Shown here: positions 7,838 through 16,052 of the stretch, one piece after another
Layout of the letters: every line of letters begins with the position of its first letter
Numbering within the stretch: position 1 is the first letter of the stretch
Assembly: GCF_900188275.1 (NCBI RefSeq)
Contig: NZ_FZNY01000005.1
Location: 1-64,000, forward strand
Length of the DNA: 64,000 bases
Direction of reading: 5' to 3'
DNA from: Dokdonia pacifica
GTDB lineage: Bacteria; Bacteroidota; Bacteroidia; Flavobacteriales; Flavobacteriaceae
Translations under genes and position numbers: made by a program
The notes under the pieces: model-generated
Databases searched by the model: none
Told to the model about the DNA's origin: nothing
What the model saw: only the letters and a program-made list of their open reading frames with translations

Positions 7838-9292
7838 ATGAAGACGTTTAAAACTTTACTTATTCTATTACTTCTAATTTTTACTATTTCTTGTTCCAAA
7901 CAAGAAAAAAAAACTACTTCTACTGAAATAAAAAACAAGATTGATAATTATCTTAATAAAACAATGGAATTACACAATATTCCTGGTATGGCATTGGCAG
8001 TAATAGAAGAAGATAAAGTAATCTATAAGAATTATTTAGGACAAGCCTCCTTAGAAAATAATAATCCTGTAGATAAAAATACTTTATTCAGAATTTTTTC
8101 TGCAACAAAATTAATCACATCAACAGGTGTATTTCAGTTAATACAAAATGGTAAACTAAATTTAGAAGATGAGATTTCAAAATATCTCGATAATTTACCT
8201 ATTCAATGGCAAGAAATAAAAATTAAAAATCTATTAAGCCATTCTTCTGGTTTACCAGATATAATACGATATGAAAGTACTTTATCCGATAAAGAATTAA
8301 TTGAAAAACTATCTGAAGATAAAATGGAATTCGTGACTGGAAATCAATTTAGGTATAACCAAACAAATTACTGGTTACTTACACAAATAATTGAAAATAT
8401 TTCAGGTATGACATTTGACGAATACATTTTGGAAAATCAATTTGATAATTCTACAAATGGAGTTTTATTTTCTTCTAATTCACAAGAAATTATACCTAAT
8501 CGAGCCAATAGATATTTCTATAATGGTAAATCAAAAGAATTTGAAAAAGACACTAACAATAGTGGAAAAAGAGGATATTCAGGTAATGGCTTAAATATTA
8601 CACTTGACAGATTCATAGCATGGAATAAACTATTAGACAACAACAAACTATTGGATAGGCAAACCAAATCTAAAATGTGGACACCATTCAATTTCACAAA
8701 TCAAAAGGATAACTTCTTATATGGTTGGGGCAGCTATACTGTGAGTGAATCAAATTCTTATGGTTTTTCTGGTGGAAATTTAGCTGGATTTAGAAAGTTC
8801 GTGAACAATAAAACAACCATCATTTTATTATCGAATGGCTACGAAATTCCTGCTTATGACATTATTATCAATGACATTGCAAGAATCGCAATTCCTGAAT
8901 TAAAAGTCAAAGGGTTGACACTTGAAGAAGATGTTATGAGTTTTGTTTTAAATAGTCAATTTAATGAAGCAAAGCGATCATTCAAAAATCTTAAAGAGGA
9001 AAATCCAAATTCTGATTTTGATAATTTAAGATGGAATATAAATAGTCTTGGAAATTCATATTTGTATAATGACCAGAATAATGAAAAAGCATTTAAGGTT
9101 TTCAAATTTAATGCAGAAGCCAATCCAAATTGGTGGATATCATTAGCAGGTCTTGCGGAAATTTATGAAATAAAAAAAGATACTTTAAATGCACTTGATA
9201 ATTATCAAAAGGCAATCTTATTGAATGAAAATAATGAGTGGAATTATAATGAACAAATGAAAAATAAAATTGTCAAAATGGAAAATAATTAA
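7838..9292 (+). CDS. Serine hydrolase (beta-lactamase-like) lipoprotein with C-terminal TPR-like region
   Basis: This 484-residue protein has a lipobox ISC (C19) and a beta-lactamase-like domain about 30-360. SxxK is S88-ATK91. The YxN position reads Y173-NQ, so the usual Asn is Gln, although NYW follows as in the family; the third motif is FSGG. Residues about 370-484 form TPR-like helices (NPNWWISLAGLAEIYEIKKDTLNALDNYQKAI). It probably acts as an esterase or D-peptidase in the periplasm. It stands alone between sites G and H, 69 bases after G, giving room for its own promoter. Confidence 0.85.
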   Translation: MKTFKTLLILLLLIFTISCSKQEKKTTSTEIKNKIDNYLNKTMELHNIPGMALAVIEEDKVIYKNYLGQASLENNNPVDKNTLFRIFSATKLITSTGVFQLIQNGKLNLEDEISKYLDNLPIQWQEIKIKNLLSHSSGLPDIIRYESTLSDKELIEKLSEDKMEFVTGNQFRYNQTNYWLLTQIIENISGMTFDEYILENQFDNSTNGVLFSSNSQEIIPNRANRYFYNGKSKEFEKDTNNSGKRGYSGNGLNITLDRFIAWNKLLDNNKLLDRQTKSKMWTPFNFTNQKDNFLYGWGSYTVSESNSYGFSGGNLAGFRKFVNNKTTIILLSNGYEIPAYDIIINDIARIAIPELKVKGLTLEEDVMSFVLNSQFNEAKRSFKNLKEENPNSDFDNLRWNINSLGNSYLYNDQNNEKAFKVFKFNAEANPNWWISLAGLAEIYEIKKDTLNALDNYQKAILLNENNEWNYNEQMKNKIVKMENN

Positions 9293-9293
9293 T

Positions 9294-9424
9294 GCAAACA
9301 ACGTGTATAATTAATTGCTTCGAAATTTCCTCGTAGGAAATTCACTTGAATTAATTAACTTGCTAATATGTTGGAAAAATCAGTTATGATTTTCGGCAAT
9401 TAACTATACACAATACATTGTAGC
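9294..9424 (+). repeat. attC-like site H
   Basis: 131-bp dyad starting one base after the preceding stop codon. Left gcaaacaacgtgtataatt and arm aattgc pair with right ggcaattaactatacac and core ATTGTAGC (9417-9424). Two inner hairpins are visible: GAAATTTCC...GGAAATTC and GAAAAATC...GATTTTC. Confidence 0.77.
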
Positions 9425-9426
9425 AC

Positions 9427-10242
9427 ATTAAAGAAACTGTTTTCATATTAAACTTAATTTTCAGCACATTAATTTTTGCTCAAAATTCTGAATCGTCTAC
9501 TCTTTATGAAAAAGAGTATTACGATTTAATAAATTATGTTCCGAAAAACTTGGTGTATGACTCAATTAACAAACCTGAAAGTCAACTATTACAGTCAGAA
9601 TTAAATACAGTAAGTAGTATTCAAATTTACAGCGGATTTAGAAAAGATTTTAAACTGACCGAAAGTGACAACCAATGGTTGGACAATAAAATTGAGCAAA
9701 TTGCAACTGCCCTATTTCTTGACGGAAAAAGAATTTTAGTTAGTGCTGTTGGAGGCTATTCAGGATGTCCCGATAAAATGATTGACACTATTCGATTAAA
9801 CAATATCGAAATTGTCAATTTAAAATTTTGCCATACTTGTACAGATGGTTTTCGAGACGAAAAATTTATCAAAACTTTTAATGACAAAATGTATTCATTA
9901 ATGCAAATTGAACCACCAAATAGGAAAACAAAACTATTTTATGGAGAATATAAAGAACAAACAAAAGACCGATTTGAAATTAAACTAGTTTTAAAAGAAG
10001 ATAGAACTTTTAAATTTTGGATAAATAAAGGACATAGTTCAGATTTCACAGAAGGCTTGTGGAAAAACAAAAACGACACACTGATTTTGAATTCTAAAAC
10101 TTTAGATAAATCTGATGACATAAGTTTTGCTTTATCAAGTGCAAAATGGATTGAATTTAATGATTTAGAATTTCAATTAAAAAAAGGAAAACTGTCTGAA
10201 TTAAATAGCGGGAATTTGAAATTAAAACAAGCAGTCGAATAA
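9427..10242 (+). CDS. Secreted hypothetical protein with apparent ATT start codon
   Basis: The frame from about 9550 has no nearby ATG, but extends upstream in frame through a classical signal peptide, KETVFILNLIFSTLIFAQ, whose first codon is ATT at 9427; a TAG lies two codons before it (9421-9423). I therefore place the start at 9427 (271 residues, cleavage after A18). Either ATT is used as a rare start or the ATG has mutated. The mature protein contains CPDKMIDTIR and LKFCHTCTDGF, with three cysteines, and a C-terminal lipocalin-like strand region (GLWKNKNDTLILN). Function is unknown. Confidence 0.7.
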   Translation: MKETVFILNLIFSTLIFAQNSESSTLYEKEYYDLINYVPKNLVYDSINKPESQLLQSELNTVSSIQIYSGFRKDFKLTESDNQWLDNKIEQIATALFLDGKRILVSAVGGYSGCPDKMIDTIRLNNIEIVNLKFCHTCTDGFRDEKFIKTFNDKMYSLMQIEPPNRKTKLFYGEYKEQTKDRFEIKLVLKEDRTFKFWINKGHSSDFTEGLWKNKNDTLILNSKTLDKSDDISFALSSAKWIEFNDLEFQLKKGKLSELNSGNLKLKQAVE

Positions 10243-10249
10243 AAAACGT

Positions 10250-10382
10250 GGGTAACACCGTGTATAAAAATTGCGTAGTTTAATGCTAAACCAAAATCAG
10301 TTTCAATTTTAATACGTCTGATTTTCCTGAGAAAAATCCTCGCACACAAAACCACAACTTTCCGTACAAAAACACGTTAGCC
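10250..10382 (+). repeat. attC-like site I
   Basis: 133-bp dyad. Left core GGGTAAC (10250-10256) and accgtgtataaaaa face right arm tttccgtacaaaaacac and core GTTAGCC (10376-10382). Inner hairpin AAAATCAG...CTGATTTT. Left and right cores differ from sites E-F but remain largely complementary. Confidence 0.75.
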
Positions 10383-10404
10383 ATAATATGAAAGCCAAAA
10401 ACAT

Positions 10405-11220
10405 ATGCTCTTTAAAAGAAAAATAGATGAAGACATATTAAAATATCATTTTAGTAAGGACAAGAAACTTATTAGAAAAGAGATTGAAAGTACCAATCTT
10501 GGAATTGGCTGGATTCATGTACCAATTAATACTTGGCGAAAATCAAAAGAATTTACAAATGCTGATTTTAAAGAATGCATAAATGAATATTTCCAACCAC
10601 TAATCGCTACCCAAGGATTTACTGGAAAGGATTATAAATTCTATAAAGAGGATGATAGTAAATTTTATTTAATCAACTTTTTCCCCGATAGAAATGGCGG
10701 TGGAACTCAAGTTGACTTATTAGTAAAAGTTAAAGGAATAACATATCCGCCAAAACATTTTAAATTCAATAAAAGTAAAAGCACAAAATATTGCGAATTC
10801 AGTAAAAGATTATCACCCATTAACACGTCTGTTTGGCATTGGGCATTTAAATCAAATAAAGACGATAATAAAGCTGTTTTAGAAGATATATATCGAATTA
10901 TTTTAGAAAAAGGTATCCCCTATTTCAAACAATTTGAAAATCTTGATACAATCTTATCAAAAATTACAATCGGAACTTTTGAGAATTTAAAATACGGAAT
11001 TCAAGATCCAAAGACTGGTTTTCCTTCATTCTATAGAGAATTTCATGAAGATATTTTCCCTTCAATTTACTTTGTGTTTAAACATGCTGACATAAATGAT
11101 GATAAAGACAAGGCATTTAAACTTGCCAAATATGGAATTGGAAAACTTCACAAGCCCTATAAAAAGTATCAGAGACCATACACAGAAGAGTTTGAAAATT
11201 ATATAAAAGAAAATAATTAA
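10405..11220 (+). CDS. DUF4304-like hypothetical protein, 271 aa
   Basis: A soluble, basic protein with no signal peptide. The middle part (about 55-170), with the pattern YFQPLIATQGFTGKDYKFYKEDD and INFFPDRNGGGTQVDLLVKV, resembles DUF4304 proteins, a family found in scattered bacteria and often in variable genomic islands. Function is unknown; an immunity or toxin-linked role is speculative. The start codon is 22 bases past the core of site I, and the stop 4 bases before site J. Confidence 0.75.
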   Translation: MLFKRKIDEDILKYHFSKDKKLIRKEIESTNLGIGWIHVPINTWRKSKEFTNADFKECINEYFQPLIATQGFTGKDYKFYKEDDSKFYLINFFPDRNGGGTQVDLLVKVKGITYPPKHFKFNKSKSTKYCEFSKRLSPINTSVWHWAFKSNKDDNKAVLEDIYRIILEKGIPYFKQFENLDTILSKITIGTFENLKYGIQDPKTGFPSFYREFHEDIFPSIYFVFKHADINDDKDKAFKLAKYGIGKLHKPYKKYQRPYTEEFENYIKENN

Positions 11221-11224
11221 TACT

Positions 11225-11351
11225 ACAGCTACTATGGCTATGAGTAATTACTTATTCTCTCTCGCTTCTGAAAATCCTTACGAATTTTCAGTTTAGTGTG
11301 TGCTTGTAAAATTAAGAGCTAAAGTACATAACCACTCATAGCCGAAGCTGT
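11225..11351 (+). repeat. attC-like site J (divergent core)
   Basis: 127-bp dyad with a different core: left ACAGCT (11225-11230) and right AGCTGT (11346-11351), flanked by the arms ctatggctatgagtaatta and cataaccactcatagcc. The inner hairpin CTGAAAATCC...GAATTTTCAG is strong. Length and position agree with the other sites. Confidence 0.65.
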
Positions 11352-11407
11352 TCTTTGTTAGTATAAAAAATAACATCATTAAACCTTTACATACTTTCAT
11401 AGTCAAT

Positions 11408-11455
11408 ATGAAAACAAATATGCCTGAAAAAGAAGAAAAATCAACAAAAGAATAG
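11408..11455 (+). CDS. Possible 15-residue peptide ORF between sites J and K
   Basis: The stretch 11352-11483 between two repeats contains only this short frame, MKTNMPEKEEKSTKE. It may be a gene-less or remnant cassette. Nothing else supports translation; the charged composition is not informative. Confidence 0.2.
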   Translation: MKTNMPEKEEKSTKE

Positions 11456-11483
11456 GATTTACCATTTAAAAAAAGAAAACTGA

Positions 11484-11525
11484 GCACAACAGCATATATA
11501 ATTTATTACAGTTACAGGATTATAT
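11484..11525 (+). repeat. attC-like site K (left half only)
   Basis: Left core GCACAAC (11484-11490) followed by agcatatataatttatt. No matching right arm precedes the start codon at 11526, so this site looks truncated by a deletion that brought the AraC gene directly behind it. The truncated site would be expected to be inactive. Confidence 0.5.
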
Positions 11526-12692
11526 ATGGAAATCCTAAAAGGCACATATTCAATAGACCAAACATTAATGAAACTAGCCGTAGACTTTATACTAATAATA
11601 GGTATTTTATTGAATATAATAGCATTAATAGGCTTGCTACGTTTAAAACAAAAGAAATTACCGCAATATATATTAATTGTTTTTTGGTTTTTAATTCTCA
11701 GTATTTTTATTTTTTTCTATGCGAACTTACATGATTTAAAAACATTACGATTTATTGCCAACTATTTTCAAGGCGGCGCACGCTTTTTAATTCCTCCATT
11801 AATATTTCTTTACATAAAATCAATTTTTAGTAATAAACCAGATTTACTTAAAAAGTACTTAATTCATTTCGTTCCTTTTATCCTTTATTTTACATTTTAT
11901 ACGGTGCCTAATTCTTTGGATTTTCAATATGTTCAACTAATTGATGAGTATATAAACAGGGCATTAATAAAAGACATATATGGAATCGTATATCTTAGTC
12001 TTTCGCTAAAGCTTTTCTATGTAGTGAATAACACTATGAAACAGAATTATTCAAACATTAAAGAAAAAGATTTTCTATGGATTGAAAAATTTCTAATCTG
12101 CTTTCTACTTGTTCTTATCATTGACCTTCTTCTTACGATAAGTGAAATTTCATTTGGATACAATGTTTCTTGGGATGGTTATATTACTGTGTTTTTTATA
12201 GTAGTCGCAATGTCATACCTCGGTTATTATGGAGTCACGCAATCTGAAGTTTTCTTACCAGATTTTTTAATTCAAAAGCACATTACAAAAACTATTAAAC
12301 TAGAAAACAAAACCTTTTACTTAAAAGATGAAGAAAAAGAAGTGTTGAAACAAAAGTTTTCCCAACATATGAATGAGGAAAAATTATATTTATCACCCGA
12401 TTTGAATTTAAAGATGATTGCAGATAGAATGGAAGTTTCTGAACGTAAGTTATCAGCATTTTTTGGGGAGGTATTAAATAGTAGTTTTTATGATTCTATT
12501 AATTCATTTCGAGTAGAAGAAGCTAAAATTATTTTAAAATCTAATGCTGTTGAAAGTCATTCTATTACTGGAATTGGACTTTCTTGTGGTTTTAGCTCAA
12601 AAAGTAGCTTCTATAGAATCTTCAAAAATAAAACAGGAATGTCACCTTCAGTTTATAGAGCATTAGCTTTAAAAGAGTCTCATCGCACGTAG
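11526..12692 (+). CDS. Membrane-spanning AraC-family regulator
   Basis: A 388-residue protein with about seven hydrophobic segments in residues 15-250 and a cytoplasmic AraC HTH domain at about 285-385 (LNLKMIADRMEVSERKLSAFFGEVLNSSFYDSINSFR; GLSCGFSSKSSFYRIFKNKTGMSPS). This architecture, a 7TM-like sensor fused to HTH_18, is common in Flavobacteriia and probably senses a membrane or periplasmic signal. It lies 85 bases upstream of an esterase lipoprotein gene on the same strand, its probable target. Confidence 0.87.
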   Translation: MEILKGTYSIDQTLMKLAVDFILIIGILLNIIALIGLLRLKQKKLPQYILIVFWFLILSIFIFFYANLHDLKTLRFIANYFQGGARFLIPPLIFLYIKSIFSNKPDLLKKYLIHFVPFILYFTFYTVPNSLDFQYVQLIDEYINRALIKDIYGIVYLSLSLKLFYVVNNTMKQNYSNIKEKDFLWIEKFLICFLLVLIIDLLLTISEISFGYNVSWDGYITVFFIVVAMSYLGYYGVTQSEVFLPDFLIQKHITKTIKLENKTFYLKDEEKEVLKQKFSQHMNEEKLYLSPDLNLKMIADRMEVSERKLSAFFGEVLNSSFYDSINSFRVEEAKIILKSNAVESHSITGIGLSCGFSSKSSFYRIFKNKTGMSPSVYRALALKESHRT

Positions 12693-12777
12693 TAAGACCA
12701 TATTCTTTTATTATTCTAAAATTTCTAGTTGCAAAAATTTAATATTTGACATTATTAACAAATCAAGAAATGATACT

Positions 12778-14277
12778 ATGAATACGTTTTTTTTCGTCCC
12801 TGTACTTCTTTTATTGTCAAGTTTATTTCAATCCTGTGAGGAAAACCCTGAAAAAAATCCAATTGAAATAGTAGAGGCTCACAACAAACTCCTCAAAAAA
12901 AATGATGATTATGTGACTGTTAACCGCGGAAAGATATTCAGTCAAGAATTAGACGGCTTTAACACTACCATTGATTCTTTAGAGCAAACCGTGCTAAAAT
13001 TGCTCAATAAATACAAAAGAAATTCTGAAGAAATAGATGCGAAAATATTAGATAGCTTATTGACTGAAACTACATTCAAACACAAACGCTATCGGTTGTT
13101 GTATCCAAATAACTATCATCGTTTTGCTAACTTTAAAAAAAACGCAGCCGTCTCCAAAGACTATTTTGAAAATGTGATGAAGGGAAGTTTTGAGAACCCT
13201 TCCTTAGTTCAATTTAAGGAGTATAAAAGATGTATGAATTTTTATTTTGATATTCTTTCCGCAGGAAAATACAAGTTTTCACATCTTGAATATGTTCCTT
13301 TAAAACGTTTAGACAATCGTTACAACGCTATCGTTGAGTTAGACGCTCATCAAAGCGTAAAAGATTTTTTTATTAAGAAACATTTTACTTCCAATATTTG
13401 GACCTACCGTGTCGAGGCTTTTGATTACGCTTTCGCGAAAGCTATTAAAGATGTCAAAAATGAAGAATATATCAAGAAAATTAAGGATACCTACCAAATG
13501 GGTAAAGATAGAAGGAATGCTGCCAGCGAAATAAAAGCTTTCAAAACGGTAGACGGTATCACGCTTAATGCTCATATTTTCTACCCAGAAAATCATGATA
13601 AAACTCAACCAAAACCTGTCCATCTATTTTTTAACGGGGGAGGTTGGGCGATTGGACTACCTGAATGGAGTTATGGAGCTTGTCAAGGTGCAGCAAAAGA
13701 TGGAAGAGTTGCAATTGCTTTCGATTATCGAAAAAGAAATGTATACGGTACAGACGTAAAAGCTTCGGTAAGTGATGCGCTAACTGCCATAGCTTGGGTA
13801 CGTGAAAATGCAAAGGAATTAGGCATTGACCCAGACAAGATTTTGGCAGATGGTTTTTCTGCAGGAGCTCATTTAGCCTTGGTTTCAAGTATGATTGAAA
13901 ACAGAGAAGATTTTGGGGTGACGTCAAAATATAGTTCAAAACCAAATGCTATCATTTTAGGTTCTTGCCCATACGACATTGAAGGTAGAGATGTTTACAA
14001 CGTTTCTTACGACACGAAAACGATCTCACCTCTTTATCTTATAAAGGACAACCTTCCTCCTATCCTTGCCTTTCATGGTGAGAATGATGATATGGTGGAA
14101 TTTTCTGAATTTGAAAAATTCAGGGACGCCATTCAAAAAACCAAGAATAGTTTCACTTGGCGTTCCTATGCTGGTGCCGAACATTTTTATTTTGAAGGAA
14201 GTTCTCAAAAGGATTCAGATGAAAGAAGAAGACTTACGGAAGAATTTTTACTGAAAAATGGTTTTAAAGTAGAATAA
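12778..14277 (+). CDS. Alpha/beta hydrolase (esterase/lipase) lipoprotein
   Basis: This 499-residue lipoprotein (C20, SLFQSC) carries a C-terminal alpha/beta hydrolase fold of the hormone-sensitive-lipase/acetyl-esterase type: oxyanion motif FFNGGGW, nucleophile GFSAG with S361, an aspartate in GENDDMVEF, and H469 (GAEHFYF). The N-terminal 25-240 is helical with no recognised domain. It probably deacetylates or hydrolyses an ester at the cell envelope. A 17-bp copy of the CGCTTTCGCGAAAGC palindrome lies in frame at 13426-13442 and is translated as YAFAKA. Confidence 0.85.
   Translation: MNTFFFVPVLLLLSSLFQSCEENPEKNPIEIVEAHNKLLKKNDDYVTVNRGKIFSQELDGFNTTIDSLEQTVLKLLNKYKRNSEEIDAKILDSLLTETTFKHKRYRLLYPNNYHRFANFKKNAAVSKDYFENVMKGSFENPSLVQFKEYKRCMNFYFDILSAGKYKFSHLEYVPLKRLDNRYNAIVELDAHQSVKDFFIKKHFTSNIWTYRVEAFDYAFAKAIKDVKNEEYIKKIKDTYQMGKDRRNAASEIKAFKTVDGITLNAHIFYPENHDKTQPKPVHLFFNGGGWAIGLPEWSYGACQGAAKDGRVAIAFDYRKRNVYGTDVKASVSDALTAIAWVRENAKELGIDPDKILADGFSAGAHLALVSSMIENREDFGVTSKYSSKPNAIILGSCPYDIEGRDVYNVSYDTKTISPLYLIKDNLPPILAFHGENDDMVEFSEFEKFRDAIQKTKNSFTWRSYAGAEHFYFEGSSQKDSDERRRLTEEFLLKNGFKVE
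13426..13442. repeat. CGCTTTCGCGAAAGCG palindrome, copy 1 (in CDS)
   Basis: Reads tacgctttcgcgaaagc, lacking the final bases of the 20-bp consensus. It is the only copy in the cassette-array part of the window and lies in frame within the esterase gene, encoding YAFAKA. Confidence 0.9.
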
Positions 14278-14283
14278 AACCTG

Positions 14284-14414
14284 CAAAGAACAATGTCTAT
14301 AAGTAATAGCGGTTTGAGTTCTAGCTCGAGCCGTTATCATTAAATTAAAGTATATTGTTATCCGAATAGCGGTCGCTTAAAATCTGCTACTACTCATACA
14401 CTAAACCGTTACCC
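14284..14414 (+). repeat. attC-like site L
   Basis: 131-bp dyad of the site C subfamily. Left GAACAATG with tctataagtaatagcgg; right atctgctactactcatacac and core GTTACCC (14408-14414). The inner hairpin contains gtttgagtt...ctcgagcc. It shares the segment aaagtatattgttatccg with site C. Confidence 0.72.
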
Positions 14415-14435
14415 GAAAGCTGAACAAAAAATTAC

Positions 14436-15074
14436 GTGAAACAACTTGATTTTATTGCAGAATTAGAATTTTTGACATCAGAACAAGGTGGCAGAAATAC
14501 ACCTGCACATTCAAATTATCGGCCACATATTGAATTTGAAAATTACCCAGAATACTTAACATCTGGAAACCAAACTTATATCGGAAAAGAAAACGTTGAA
14601 CCTGGAGAAAAAGTAAAAGCAAAAATCGCAATTTTAGGAACGGAATATTTTTCAAAACGGCTTTATGATAATATGAAATTCAAATTTTGTGAAGGAAGTC
14701 GGATTATTGGTTTTGGAAAAATAATCGAGATTATAAATACTGACTTAAAATGCGAATCTGATATTGATCAAAAAACAATAAATCTGAATTTATATCCAAC
14801 TGATATACTAAAAAGACTTGAATCTGATTTTGGAAAAAACTCTGGAGATGCAAAAAGAAAAATTCAAGAATTAATAAAATCTAATAAAGAATTTAGGAGT
14901 CACAGAATTGTTCGTTCATTAATATTTGCAGGAAATAAGGACATAAATCATCTAAAAAAAATGATTGAACTGACTAAAACTGACTGGAGAGACTTACTTA
15001 TGAATGCTGAATATGAATATCCAGAAAAAAGAGTTCGTGATTTTAATAACGAATTTGGAAATGAAAAAATATAA
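14436..15074 (+). CDS. Orphan EF-Tu domain III-like protein
   Basis: The protein is 212 residues with a GTG start. The N-terminal ~110 residues match the C-terminal beta barrel (domain III) of EF-Tu: FIAELEFLTSEQGGR, NYRPHIEF, EYLTSGNQTYIG, VEPGEKVKAKIAIL and FCEGSRIIGFGKI. The GTPase domain and domain II are absent. The remainder is helical and uncharacterised. Without the GTPase it cannot act as an elongation factor; binding tRNA, EF-Ts or a toxin that targets EF-Tu is conceivable, but untested. Single-gene cassette between sites L and M. Confidence 0.8.
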   Translation: MKQLDFIAELEFLTSEQGGRNTPAHSNYRPHIEFENYPEYLTSGNQTYIGKENVEPGEKVKAKIAILGTEYFSKRLYDNMKFKFCEGSRIIGFGKIIEIINTDLKCESDIDQKTINLNLYPTDILKRLESDFGKNSGDAKRKIQELIKSNKEFRSHRIVRSLIFAGNKDINHLKKMIELTKTDWRDLLMNAEYEYPEKRVRDFNNEFGNEKI

Positions 15075-15082
15075 AAGCCAAC

Positions 15083-15212
15083 ATACAACACTGTATCACC
15101 ACAATTACGGCTGATTCGATTACCTCCAAATCTAATAGGAATTACTAACTATTCATACTAAACCGAAAATAATGGCTAATTTAACCCGTAACTAACGATT
15201 AAACGATCCATA
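15083..15212 (+). repeat. attC-like site M (degenerate right core)
   Basis: Site B subfamily. Left core ATACAAC (15083-15089) and gtatcaccacaattacggc; right arm cccgtaactaacgattaaac ends in gatccataac instead of a GTTGT core, so the right core seems to have decayed. The inner hairpin region gattcgattacctccaaatc aligns with site B. Confidence 0.6.
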
Positions 15213-15231
15213 ACAAACATTTAAAGACAAA

Positions 15232-15747
15232 ATGAAAACAGAGTTTAAGGTTGACTTAAAAAAATATAATTCAACTCGCGAAAAACATAAAAAATTCTTT
15301 AATTGGTTTTTTATACTAATTGCGATTATAATTTTTACAATCTATTACCATATTTTCGGAACTGAATCATTAAATACAATAATTTATCTTATCATTTCAT
15401 TTTTAATAGTTGGATTTTTAATTTACTCTGCAATAAATAAAGGGCTTAAAGATTCGGAGAAACAATGGAAATCATACACTATTAAATTAACGGAAAAAAG
15501 CCTCATACGCGAATTTCTTGAGCCAATTCATCTTGAATTTCAAGAAACAAGTTGGAACAAAAAGATTACTGAAATTAAGTGGGAAAATATTGGAATCGAA
15601 TTAAATCCAGGTTTTGTGATTTTCGACAAATCCATTCCCTCATTAAAAAGAAAATTATTCAATCAAGGGGAAATCCGAATTCCCAGTGAAATGGAAAACA
15701 AGAATGAACTAATTGAGTCAATAAAGACGTTTACTAACAATATATAA
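15232..15747 (+). CDS. YcxB-like membrane protein
   Basis: A 171-residue protein with two predicted membrane helices at about 22-42 and 47-66, then a cytoplasmic region of about 100 residues with the pattern WENIGIELNPGFVIFDKSIPSL, as in the C-terminal YcxB-like domain. Function of this family is unknown. The last five codons and the stop lie inside the left arm of site N, so gene and repeat are physically merged. Confidence 0.7.
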   Translation: MKTEFKVDLKKYNSTREKHKKFFNWFFILIAIIIFTIYYHIFGTESLNTIIYLIISFLIVGFLIYSAINKGLKDSEKQWKSYTIKLTEKSLIREFLEPIHLEFQETSWNKKITEIKWENIGIELNPGFVIFDKSIPSLKRKLFNQGEIRIPSEMENKNELIESIKTFTNNI

Positions 15748-15866
15748 CTGTAATTAAGGTGGATTCGACTACATCCATTTTGCTAGTAATTACGAACTTT
15801 AGTACTTACTTAGCCGAAAAAAGTAACTTTAAATCTGTAACTTACGATTAGATGAAGCCGTTACCA
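15733..15866 (+). repeat. attC-like site N (overlaps the 3' end of a gene; gene-poor stretch to 16052)
   Basis: 134-bp member of the site B subfamily. Left ctaacaatatataactgtaa begins inside the preceding coding sequence; right arm atctgtaacttacgattag is followed by core GTTACC (15860-15865). Bases 15867-16052 contain an upstream region with an agaaatgt/acatttct dyad but no recognised gene. Confidence 0.65.
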
Positions 15867-16052
15867 AAAACAAGAAATGTTTTTCATAGAAGCATTTTTA
15901 CAGGATTAGACATTTCTTTTTTAATTTTATGCTAACATTTGATTGGATTTAATAAAAGCACCTACAATGAATCATGCATAATATCATTAGCGAAAATTCT
16001 ATGGAAAATATATATTTTTACTTTTGAATCTGACAAAAAGAGCTTCTTATTC

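Noticed and set aside
13339-14254. Short frames on both strands inside the esterase gene
   Set aside because: Shadows of a well-supported gene with S361 and H469 motifs.
15867-15938. Dyad agaaatgt...acatttct with T-run as a terminator
   Set aside because: The loop is about 30 bases, too long for a confident rho-independent terminator.
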